DNA of 64,000 nt, taken from NCBI GenBank assembly GCA_934633695.1, contig CAKTYT010000004.1, positions 14,596-78,595 on the forward strand, in the 5' to 3' direction. Made by a program: the position numbers and the translations under genes. Below the pieces are notes generated by a model. The model was not told where the DNA came from and ran no database searches. It saw nothing but the letters and a program-made list of their open reading frames with translations. Numbering within the stretch: the first letter of the stretch is position 1; each line of letters opens with the position of its first letter. The DNA comes from an uncultured Clostridia bacterium. Lineage in GTDB: Bacteria; Bacillota; Clostridia; Christensenellales; CAG-138. Below are positions 8,734 through 16,174 of the stretch, piece after piece.

Positions 8734-9405
8734 ATGATTTATTGTGTTGAGGATGACGACAGCATTCGCGAACTCGTTATTTATGCACTTGGCAGCAAGG
8801 GCTATGATGCGAAGGGCTTTTCACGATCGGAGGATTTTTTCAGTGCGATGCAGAGTCAGCTTCCCGAGCTTATTATGTTGGATATCATGCTCCCGGGTGA
8901 GGATGGGATAAGCATACTCAAAAAGCTTAAGGCAAATCCGAGAACGGAAGATATTCCGGTAATATTGGAGACGGCAAAGGGAACGGAATATGATAAAGTC
9001 ATAGGACTTGATACGGGGGCGGACGATTACCTTGTCAAGCCGTTTGGAATGCTTGAGATGCTTTCGAGAGTCAAGGCTGTGCTGAGACGTACGACACCAA
9101 AGGACAATAAGAATGTACTGAAAATGAGAGGATTAGTGCTTGACACCGCAAAGCATAGTGTTACTGCGGATGGCAGGTCCATTCAATTGACGAAAAAAGA
9201 ATATGATTTGCTGAAACTTTTTATGGAGAACCCGGGAATTACGTTTTCAAGAGATAAGTTGCTCGTAAGCGTATGGGACAGTTCCTTTTACGGAGAGACG
9301 AGAACAGTTGATGCCCATATCGGAACGCTGCGGCAGAAGCTTGAAAACTATGGGGACTGCATAAAAACAGTACGCGGAGTCGGTTATAAGATGGATGCAG
9401 AATAA
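8734..9405 (+). CDS. phoB: Phosphate-regulon response regulator PhoB (OmpR/PhoP family)
   Basis: This 223-residue regulator has a receiver domain (about 1-118), with acidic pocket EDDD at residues 5-8, phosphoacceptor Asp in MLDIMLPGEDG, and the conserved Lys in VKPF. An OmpR-type winged helix (about 128-223) with RTVDAHIGTLRQKL follows. Phosphorylated PhoB should activate pstS and other phosphate genes; PhoR at 2592 is its likely kinase. It is divergent from the pst operon. Unusually, the larE-larB-larC genes follow it within 14 nt on the same strand with no terminator, so the regulator appears to head a cofactor-synthesis operon. Confidence 0.92.
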   Translation: MIYCVEDDDSIRELVIYALGSKGYDAKGFSRSEDFFSAMQSQLPELIMLDIMLPGEDGISILKKLKANPRTEDIPVILETAKGTEYDKVIGLDTGADDYLVKPFGMLEMLSRVKAVLRRTTPKDNKNVLKMRGLVLDTAKHSVTADGRSIQLTKKEYDLLKLFMENPGITFSRDKLLVSVWDSSFYGETRTVDAHIGTLRQKLENYGDCIKTVRGVGYKMDAE

Positions 9406-9419
9406 AGGAGAAAATGAAT

Positions 9420-10334
9420 ATGTACGAATTTAGACATCGCAGAGTCCGGCCTGGCAAAACCATTGAATGCGAAGCCTGCGAACCGGAAGAGCTAGACGAA
9501 GCATTGAAGGAAAAGCTTGCACTCCTCGACAAGTTCATTGAGACGAATAACAGGATTGCGTTGGCCTTTTCAGGTGGCGTTGATTCGAGCTTCCTCATGA
9601 GATACGCCGTTCTCAAGGGGGCAGATGTGAAGCCTTATTACATTGTAACACCATTCGGTACGGACAAAGAATTTAAAAGGGCATTCAATATTTCAAACGG
9701 TGCAAAGACAAAACTCTGCCCCATAAAAATCGATCTTCTTTCTGCCGGCGATGTTGTTGAAAACACGGCGGACAGGTGTTATTACTGCAAAAAGAAAATG
9801 TTTGGAGCAATATTGAATGAAATGGCAATAGACTGGAATTATTATCCGGTCCTTGTTGACGGAACAAATTTTTCCGATGATGAAGGAACAAGACCGGGTA
9901 TGAAAGTGTTGAAAGAGCTTTCAAAGAGCCCCTGGGTCATTGAGGATAACACGATGAGGGGGATGAACAGAAAGAAAACAATACGCTTTTATTCCCCACT
10001 TCGAGAATGCAAATTGACGAAGGATGACATTCGTAAGGCTGCAAGATACTTTGGCATGACCTTTTACAATGAGCCATCAAATTCTTGTCTGGCAACGAGA
10101 ATTGCAACGGGTGAAGTGATTACGGATGAAAAGCTTCGCAAAATTGAATTTGCCGAAAATTGTTTGGGGAAGATGGGCGTTATAGATTGTCGCGCAAAGC
10201 TCTATGGCAATGACCTTGTTGTCAAAATCCATGAGTGCGATGCAAAGGCAGCCGGAGTATGCGAGGATATATTGAAAAATAGAGTCAGCGGCATGTTTGA
10301 TTCGGTTGTGATAGATACGGAGAACTTCAGATGA
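9420..10334 (+). CDS. larE: LarE: ATP-dependent sulfur insertase for the nickel-pincer cofactor
   Basis: This PP-loop protein of about 304 residues converts the two carboxylates of pyridinium-3,5-biscarboxylate mononucleotide to thiocarboxylates. The PP-loop is FSGGVDSS near the N-terminus, and the family motif PSNSCLATRIATGE contains the cysteine equivalent to the sacrificial Cys of Lactiplantibacillus LarE. A CYYCK pair upstream supplies two more cysteines. Three cysteines in this arrangement are characteristic of LarE enzymes that hold a [4Fe-4S] cluster rather than sacrificing a single Cys. I prefer the ATG at 9420 (9 nt from AAAGGAG) over 9414 (3 nt). It overlaps larB by an ATGA junction. 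Confidence 0.94.
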   Translation: MYEFRHRRVRPGKTIECEACEPEELDEALKEKLALLDKFIETNNRIALAFSGGVDSSFLMRYAVLKGADVKPYYIVTPFGTDKEFKRAFNISNGAKTKLCPIKIDLLSAGDVVENTADRCYYCKKKMFGAILNEMAIDWNYYPVLVDGTNFSDDEGTRPGMKVLKELSKSPWVIEDNTMRGMNRKKTIRFYSPLRECKLTKDDIRKAARYFGMTFYNEPSNSCLATRIATGEVITDEKLRKIEFAENCLGKMGVIDCRAKLYGNDLVVKIHECDAKAAGVCEDILKNRVSGMFDSVVIDTENFR

Positions 10335-11089
10335 ATAACAACGTGCGGAAAATCCTGCAATCGCTGAAGGACGGGAAAATAAGTGTCGATGAAGCACTTT
10401 TGAAGCTTAAAATCGAACCGTTTGAGGATGTAGGCTGTGCAAAGGTCGATTTCCACAGACGCGTGAGGCAGGGGGCATCAGAGGTTATTTATGGTGAAGG
10501 AAAAACGGCCGAGCAGATCGCGATAATTGTTCGCACAATGGTTGACCATGACCAAAAGCCTGTCCTGATTACACGTCTTTCGGCTCAGGCAGCGGAAGCG
10601 GTTTGCAAGCTTTCAGGTTTAGACCTTGATTACCGCAGTGAAGCCCGCATAGGCATTGTCGGAGAATTGCCAAAGCCCGATGGTATTGGAAAAATTGTCA
10701 TTGCAACAGGCGGAACAAGTGATATGCCCATTGCCGAGGAAGCCGCAGTGACGGCCGAGTTTTATGGAAATGAGGTTGTGAGGCTGTATGATGTAGGTGT
10801 TGCAGGACTGCATCGTCTGCTCTCACACATCGAGGAGGTAATGAGTGCGGCTGTCATTGTTGCCGTCGCAGGAATGGAAGGGGCTTTGCCCGGTGTTATT
10901 GCAGGGCTTGCGGACTGCCCGGTTATTGCCGTGCCGACAAGTGTCGGCTACGGTGCATCGTTTGGCGGACTTGCGGCACTGCTTGCAATGCTCAACTCCT
11001 GTGCCAGCGGACTTTCGACCGTGAATATTGATAACGGCTTTGGTGCAGGTTACCTTGCAAACATGATTAATCACATTGGAGGAAACTGA
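10331..11089 (+). CDS. larB: LarB: pyridinium-3,5-biscarboxylic acid mononucleotide synthase
   Basis: This 252-residue enzyme carboxylates nicotinic acid adenine dinucleotide at C5 and hydrolyses it, the first step of nickel-pincer nucleotide synthesis. The C-terminal half is PurE-like, with ATGGTSDMPIAEEA and VPTSVGYGASFGG typical of the family, and the length is normal. Its start overlaps the larE stop (ATGA) and its stop overlaps the larC start (TGATGA), so the three lar genes are translationally coupled. Confidence 0.95.
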   Translation: MNNNVRKILQSLKDGKISVDEALLKLKIEPFEDVGCAKVDFHRRVRQGASEVIYGEGKTAEQIAIIVRTMVDHDQKPVLITRLSAQAAEAVCKLSGLDLDYRSEARIGIVGELPKPDGIGKIVIATGGTSDMPIAEEAAVTAEFYGNEVVRLYDVGVAGLHRLLSHIEEVMSAAVIVAVAGMEGALPGVIAGLADCPVIAVPTSVGYGASFGGLAALLAMLNSCASGLSTVNIDNGFGAGYLANMINHIGGN

Positions 11090-12315
11090 TGAAAACTTTA
11101 TTTTTTGATTGCAGTATGGGGGCGGCCGGCGATATGATTGCCGCAGCACTCATGGATATTTGCGAAAATAAAAACGAATTTATTGAGCAGCTCAATGTAG
11201 TTGGCATACCCGGTGTCATTGCTTCGTGGGAAAAATCCGAAAAGTGCGGAATAACCGGCATCCATTTTACGGTAACCGTCAATGGAGAAGAAGAAGGCGA
11301 GGAGTGTCATCATAATCATGAGCACGAGCATCATCACGAGCATCATGAACATTGCCACAGCAGCCTTCACGAGATTGAACATATCGTCTCGCATTTGAGA
11401 CTTTCAGAAGCGGTAAAGAAAAATGTTATGTCTGTATACAATCTCATTGCAGAGGCAGAGAGCCATGCACACGGGGTTGAAATTGACAGAATACATTTTC
11501 ATGAAGTCGGGTCGATGGATGCATTGGCAGACATTACGGCAGTATGCATGCTGATGGAGAGGATTGCACCTGAGAAAGTTATTGCTTCGCCAATGAACAC
11601 GGGAGGGGGACATGTTCACTGTGCCCACGGGATTCTGCCGGTTCCTGCACCTGCAACAGCTCATATTTTGAGGGGAGTGCCGTCGTACCAAAACGGAATA
11701 ATGAGTGAACTCTGCACACCTACCGGTGCGGCATTGATAAAGTATTTTGCAGACGAATTCGGAAATATGCCCGTTATGACGACGGACGGAATCGGATACG
11801 GAATGGGTAGGAAGAATTTTGAAACTGCGAATTGCATTCGTGCATTTATAGGAGAATCGGGAAGCGGCAGGGATGAAGTCGTGTGCCTGAACTTCAATGT
11901 TGATGACATGACGGCAGAATCGATCGGCTTCCTTATGCAGATACTTTTTGATGCAGGGGCAAGGGAAGTTTTCACGGTTCCTTGTGGAATGAAAAAATCG
12001 AGACCAGGTACACTTGTAAGCGTTATTGTAGATGGAGAAAATAAAAATTCAATGTTGAGATTGATTTTCTCTAACAGTACTACGATAGGCATTCGTGAAA
12101 TACCCTGCGGAAGGCATGTGCTTGACCGCCGCATGATTCCGATTGAAACGGAATTCGGGACGGTTCATAAAAAGATTTCCGAAGGCTACGGAGTGCGCAG
12201 AGAGAAGTATGAGTATGAGGATCTTGCAATGATCGCAAAAAAAACGGGACGGAGTCTTAAACAAGCAGAAGAGTACGCTGCGGAAAGCGAAAGAATAAGG
12301 AACAATAATGGATAA
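11089..12315 (+). CDS. larC: LarC: nickel insertase (CTP-dependent cyclometallase), single-ORF form
   Basis: This 408-residue protein inserts nickel into the pyridinium bis-thiocarboxylate to finish the nickel-pincer nucleotide. The N-terminal signature FFDCSMGAAGDM is clear, and a very histidine-rich segment (about residues 73-90, ECHHNHEHEHHHEH...) is a likely Ni-binding loop. In Lactiplantibacillus larC is split into two frames joined by programmed frameshifting; here LarC1 and LarC2 are one continuous frame. GGAGG lies 6 nt before the ATG. No LarA racemase gene occurs in this window. Confidence 0.94.
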   Translation: MKTLFFDCSMGAAGDMIAAALMDICENKNEFIEQLNVVGIPGVIASWEKSEKCGITGIHFTVTVNGEEEGEECHHNHEHEHHHEHHEHCHSSLHEIEHIVSHLRLSEAVKKNVMSVYNLIAEAESHAHGVEIDRIHFHEVGSMDALADITAVCMLMERIAPEKVIASPMNTGGGHVHCAHGILPVPAPATAHILRGVPSYQNGIMSELCTPTGAALIKYFADEFGNMPVMTTDGIGYGMGRKNFETANCIRAFIGESGSGRDEVVCLNFNVDDMTAESIGFLMQILFDAGAREVFTVPCGMKKSRPGTLVSVIVDGENKNSMLRLIFSNSTTIGIREIPCGRHVLDRRMIPIETEFGTVHKKISEGYGVRREKYEYEDLAMIAKKTGRSLKQAEEYAAESERIRNNNG

Positions 12316-12631
12316 CGAATCTGTTTTTGAAAAGATTTATCGAGTTGTCAGTCAGATCCCAAGGGGAAAGGTTGCAACTTACGGTATGGTCGCGACTCTT
12401 GCCGGCAATCCACGCTGGGCACGAGTCGTTGGCTATGCCCTCCATGTCAACCCGGACCCGATGAGAATTCCGTGTTTCCGCGTGGTGAATCGTTTGGGAG
12501 AGGTTTCAAAGGCATTTGCCTTCGGCGGTGAGAACAGACAGCGACAGCTGCTTGAAAATGAGGGCGTTGAGTTTGTCGATGGAAAGGTTGACCTTTCACG
12601 CTTTCTGTGGAGACGGGAGGAAGGCCGCTGA
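12308..12631 (+). CDS. MGMT/alkyltransferase-like DNA-binding protein with PCFR active-site motif
   Basis: This 107-residue protein is the DNA-binding C-terminal domain of the O6-alkylguanine alkyltransferase superfamily, without the N-terminal domain. The helical DNA-binding segment (IPRGKVATYGMVATLAGN) and the arginine-finger region (NPRWARVVGYAL) are present. The active-site motif, normally PCHRV in true alkyltransferases and PWHRV in many ATL proteins, reads PCFRV here (Cys56, Phe57): the acceptor Cys is kept but the His that relays its activation is replaced. It may be a damage sensor feeding nucleotide excision repair rather than a repair enzyme. It overlaps the larC stop by 8 nt, so it belongs to the same operon. 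Confidence 0.85.
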   Translation: MDNESVFEKIYRVVSQIPRGKVATYGMVATLAGNPRWARVVGYALHVNPDPMRIPCFRVVNRLGEVSKAFAFGGENRQRQLLENEGVEFVDGKVDLSRFLWRREEGR

Positions 12632-13046
12632 CATTGGAGCAGCTGCGGCAGTTTGAGAATGCTTTATAGGTCCAAGTGCAGCCAAATTTTCGGACAACCG
12701 TATCCGCGAAACATTTATGCCTGCTTAAAAAAAGAAGGTATTGGCACACTGCCGAGCCATACTTTGAGGTTCCTATACAAAACGAAATATGCACACATAA
12801 TTTCATGCAGTTCAGCGGCTGCGGGGTAAACATTATTCACGTCTTTGCAAATAGTAATGGCACTGAGTATCATTACTATTCATAATTGACAAATAATATT
12901 GTTGGTACTATTGAGCATTATTGGCAGATACAGTGCGGTAAACACGCTTGGCTCAACGGAAAGGGCGGCAGTGATTCAGTTGGAGAAAGTATTTTCATCC
13001 GACATGCAGCCATCAATGTCACGATAAAGGTATCCGATGCATAGAT
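12632..13046. other. Gene-free spacer with an AT-rich perfect inverted repeat
   Basis: No convincing gene. A perfect 10-bp inverted repeat (AATAGTAATG at 12850-12859, CATTACTATT at 12871-12880, 11-nt loop) has no clear U-tract. It could be an operator or a weak terminator for the phoB-lar transcript. Confidence 0.4.
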
Positions 13047-13091
13047 AAAAACGAGTGTTCCACAACATTTCAAATGCTGTAAGGACACTCG
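13047..13091 (-). terminator. Terminator of tRNA-Leu
   Basis: On the minus strand a 9-10 bp stem (CGAGTGTCC / GGAACACTCG) with an inner paired extension is followed by TTTTT, just beyond the tRNA 3' end. Confidence 0.8.
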
Positions 13092-13094
13092 CCA

Positions 13095-13181
13095 TGGTGC
13101 CGGTGGTGGGACTCGAACCCACACGGTATTGCTACCAACGGATTTTGAGTCCGTCACGTCTGCCAATTCCATCACACCGGC
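13095..13181 (-). tRNA. tRNA-Leu, anticodon CAA, CCA encoded
   Basis: A class II tRNA of 84 nt plus an encoded CCA (13095-13097 on the plus strand). The acceptor stem is GCCGGTG / CACCGGC with discriminator A. The anticodon stem is ACGGA / TCCGT with loop CTCAAAA, giving anticodon CAA for UUG leucine codons. A long variable arm and the T-arm GGTTCGAGTCC are present. Its own promoter and terminator flank it. Confidence 0.96.
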
Positions 13182-13201
13182 GATATTGAAAATACAAATT
13201 A

Positions 13202-13230
13202 ATTTTAACACAGGACTGAGAAAAAAGCAA
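13202..13230 (-). promoter_or_regulatory. tRNA-Leu promoter
   Basis: Minus strand: TTGCTT (13225-13230), 17-bp spacer, TAAAAT (13202-13207), about 20 bases before the tRNA 5' end. Confidence 0.65.
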
Positions 13231-13388
13231 CGGAAAAAAGAAAATATTTATCGCAAATAAAATGGATATTATTGCAAACGGTGGAAAACGAGACGGTTTT
13301 CGGCACTTTTTCGGGCTTTTTTTGCCAAAAAGAGGTTGCTTTCTGCAAATATATTGGGAGGATAGCCGATTCGTTAATTTTTTATGTG

Positions 13389-13417
13389 TTTACAACGGTG
13401 GGCTTTTATGCTATAAT
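13389..13417 (+). promoter_or_regulatory. Strong promoter of the EF-G2 gene
   Basis: TTTACA (13389-13394), 17-bp spacer, TATAAT (13412-13417) with an extended TGC. It is followed by an approximately 95-nt leader. The rest of the 13231-13388 spacer shows nothing else I can identify. Confidence 0.8.
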
Positions 13418-13517
13418 TTAGGTTAGTGTGTGTAACCGTTTACGAGATATAGTGCTGTGTGACGCTACACTGATAGAATGATAAATTATTACCACGAGAG
13501 GGGAAATTGAAAACGAT

Positions 13518-15590
13518 ATGAAAAATTATCAAGCAGACAGCATCCGCAATATTGCCGTTCTTGGCCACGGCGGAGAAGGTAAAACCACTTTGACCGAAGC
13601 TATGCTCTTCAACGCAGGGCTTCTTGATCGCATGGGCAAGGTAGACGACGGAACCACCGTTTCCGACTATGACCCTGAAGAGACTAAAAGGCATATCTCA
13701 ATAAGTACTTCTGTTGCTCCCTTCGAGTGGAACGGCAGCAAAGTCAACCTCGTCGATGCTCCCGGATTCTTCGATTTCTACGGCGAAGTCTATGAAGCAA
13801 TGACTCTGGCAGATTCCGCAATCGTTGTTTGCGGTGCAGTTGCAGGTCCCGTTGTCGGTACCGAAAAAGCAATGGCAATGTGCAAGAAGGCAAAGATGCC
13901 CCGCATGATCGTCATCAACCAGATGGATCGTGAGAACGCAAACTTCGATAAGGCAGTTGAAGCGATTCAGGAAAAGTTTGGCGTGACCTGCGTACCCATC
14001 CAGCTGCCCATTGTTGAAAAGGGTGCTTATATCGGTTATGTTGACCTCACCACAATGACTGCAAAGAAATTTGACGGCAAGGGCGAGAAGGAAATTGATA
14101 TTCCCGCTGCACTTTCCGCAAGAGCAGAAGAACTTCATGAGACTCTCGTCGAAGCAGCAGCAGAAGGCGATGAAGAACTGATGATGACCTATCTTGACAC
14201 CATGGAGCTTAGTCAGGAAGAGCTTATCCGCGGTCTTAACCTCGGTATTGCAGCGGGTGACGTCACTCCCGTTTGCTGCACTTCTGCACTCATGAACGCA
14301 GGTGTTTACACCCTCATGAACAATCTTGTCAGCTATATGCCGACTGCTGACAAGGCAGCAGCACGTCCCGCTGTCAGCGTCAAGACCGGTGAGCCTGTTG
14401 AAGTTAAGCTCGACGGCAAGTTTGCAGCTCAGGTCATTAAGACCGTTGCGGACCCCTTTGTCGGTAAAATCTCAATTATGCGAGTCTATTCCGGTTCTAT
14501 CGATGCAAACTTTGCCGCATATAACCCCAATGCAGAAAAGTCCGAAAAATCCGGTACTGTCTACATGATGCGCGGCAAGAATCTCATCAACGTTGATAAA
14601 ATCGTTGCAGGAGACATCGGTGCAATGGCAAAACTCCAGTTCACCAATACCGGTGATACCTTGACCGATCCTACCGACCCAGTGAAGTTTGCTCCCATCG
14701 AATTCCCCGTTCCCTGCATCTCCCTCGCAGTTTCTGCAAAGAAGCAGGGTGAAGAAGATAAGGTTATCGCAGGCATTAACCGTATTGCAGAAGAAGATCC
14801 CACCATCCAGATCGAGAAGAATGCCGAAACCGGCGACGTTCTCATCAAGGGTTTGGGTGAAATGCATATCGACGTTGTCTGTGCAAAGCTCAAGAACAAG
14901 TTCAAGGTCGAAGCAACGCTCTCCGATCCTAAGATTCCCTATCGCGAAACGATCAGGAGCATGGCCGAAGCTGAAGGCAAGCATAAGAAGCAGTCCGGCG
15001 GTGCAGGTCAGTTTGGTGTTGTCCAGATGAGGTTTGAACCTTCACCCACCGGTGAATTCGAATTTGTCAATGCGATTGTCGGCGGTGTTGTTCCCAAGGA
15101 ATTCATTCCCGCTGTTGAAAAGGGTCTTCGTGAGGCAATGGTAAAAGGTGTTCTCGCAGGCTATCCCATGGTCGGCATCAAGGCAACGCTCTATGATGGC
15201 AAGTACCATCCCGTTGACTCCAAGGAAGTTGCATTCAAGTCTGCTGCAAGGCTTTCCTACAAGGCCGCTTGTGCCAAGGCATCTCCCGTTCTTATTGAAC
15301 CCATCTACCGCTATGATGTTCTCGTTCCCAACGAGTACATGGGCGATATCATGGGCGATATGAGCCGCCGCCGCGGTCGCCTCATCGGCACCAACCCCAC
15401 GGCGGAAGGAACGGAAGTTATTGCAGAAGCTCCCTTGAGCGAAATGTTCAAGTATGCGACTGACCTCCGCAGCATGACTCAGGGACGCGGTTCGTTCCGC
15501 AGTGAATTCGTCCGTTATGAAGACGTTCCTGCAAACGTTGCTCAGAAGATCATCGAAAACGCAAAGAAGGACGACGAGGACGACGAATAA
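13518..15590 (+). CDS. EF-G2-type translation elongation factor G paralogue
   Basis: This 690-residue, five-domain GTPase is most like the EF-G-2 branch (Thermus EF-G-2, mycobacterial FusA2) rather than canonical FusA. The G1 motif is GHGGEGKT (residues 16-23; canonical GHIDAGKT) and G3 is DAPGF (80-84), where the catalytic His of DTPGH is replaced by Phe84. G4 is NQMD (134-137) instead of NKMD. Domains II to V are full length, ending in a conserved GRGSFRSEF segment and an acidic tail. The codon choice and strong promoter suggest high expression. Whether it translocates or acts in ribosome rescue or recycling cannot be told; a canonical fusA is expected elsewhere. Confidence 0.88.
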   Translation: MKNYQADSIRNIAVLGHGGEGKTTLTEAMLFNAGLLDRMGKVDDGTTVSDYDPEETKRHISISTSVAPFEWNGSKVNLVDAPGFFDFYGEVYEAMTLADSAIVVCGAVAGPVVGTEKAMAMCKKAKMPRMIVINQMDRENANFDKAVEAIQEKFGVTCVPIQLPIVEKGAYIGYVDLTTMTAKKFDGKGEKEIDIPAALSARAEELHETLVEAAAEGDEELMMTYLDTMELSQEELIRGLNLGIAAGDVTPVCCTSALMNAGVYTLMNNLVSYMPTADKAAARPAVSVKTGEPVEVKLDGKFAAQVIKTVADPFVGKISIMRVYSGSIDANFAAYNPNAEKSEKSGTVYMMRGKNLINVDKIVAGDIGAMAKLQFTNTGDTLTDPTDPVKFAPIEFPVPCISLAVSAKKQGEEDKVIAGINRIAEEDPTIQIEKNAETGDVLIKGLGEMHIDVVCAKLKNKFKVEATLSDPKIPYRETIRSMAEAEGKHKKQSGGAGQFGVVQMRFEPSPTGEFEFVNAIVGGVVPKEFIPAVEKGLREAMVKGVLAGYPMVGIKATLYDGKYHPVDSKEVAFKSAARLSYKAACAKASPVLIEPIYRYDVLVPNEYMGDIMGDMSRRRGRLIGTNPTAEGTEVIAEAPLSEMFKYATDLRSMTQGRGSFRSEFVRYEDVPANVAQKIIENAKKDDEDDE

Positions 15591-15641
15591 TCATCCTCTT
15601 AACTCAATGCATACAGTGCAATATTGCATAACGATATAATA

Positions 15642-15673
15642 AAAAGGGGTTTCCAAAAGTGGAAACCCCTTTT
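15642..15673 (+). terminator. Terminator of the EF-G2 gene
   Basis: A 13-bp stem (AAAAGGGGTTTCC / GGAAACCCCTTTT) with a 6-nt loop, ending in TTTT. Confidence 0.9.
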
Positions 15674-15791
15674 GCATATGAATCGTCGGACAGCAAGTGT
15701 AAAGATTTATTCGCTGAATAATTTTTTCCAAATATACATAGGCTTAAAGGGACGGTCAAAAGCCGTGAAAATGAAGACTATGAGGTGGAAG

Positions 15792-16088
15792 ATGAATCTT
15801 TACATTGAAACCAGAGTGTTGAACATCGCAGATTACATTATTGAAACGGGAGCGACAGTGCGTGCGGCAGCAGGCGTTTTCGGAGTATCAAAATCGACTG
15901 TACATAAAGATATTACAGAAAGGCTTAGGCAGATAAACAAGAACCTCGCAGAGCAGGTTGCAGTTATACTCGAAATTAACCGCGATGAACGACATATTAG
16001 GGGAGGAAGGGCAACCTACCTAAAGTATCACGCCGGGGACGAGCAGGGGTTTGATTTGAAGCACCAGCTCAGGGCGATAAACCATTGA
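15792..16088 (+). CDS. spoIIID: Sporulation transcriptional regulator SpoIIID
   Basis: This 98-residue DNA-binding protein is used in the mother cell during sporulation to tune sigma-E genes and promote sigma-K synthesis. The helix-turn-helix FGVSKSTVHKDITERL and the downstream RHIRGGRATYLKY are near-invariant in the family. The ATG at 15792 is chosen for the GAGGTGG site just upstream; a longer frame to 15624 lacks a ribosome site and is not conserved. In B. subtilis spoIIID follows mbl-related genes; here it follows EF-G2. It is good evidence that the organism has a sporulation programme. Confidence 0.96.
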   Translation: MNLYIETRVLNIADYIIETGATVRAAAGVFGVSKSTVHKDITERLRQINKNLAEQVAVILEINRDERHIRGGRATYLKYHAGDEQGFDLKHQLRAINH

Positions 16089-16174
16089 TAAGAATAGAAA
16101 ACATTTGCAGCGTGATTGAATACGGAGCGAATCTGTGGTAAAATGATGCCAATCGTACATCGGGAGGCTGAAAA

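Noticed and set aside
11310..11361. CAT/CAC-rich stretch resembling a repeat array
   Set aside because: It is the histidine-rich nickel-binding loop of LarC, not an independent repeat.
12676..12885. 69-codon plus-strand frame after the alkyltransferase-like gene
   Set aside because: No ribosome site, no family, no coding character; kept as spacer.
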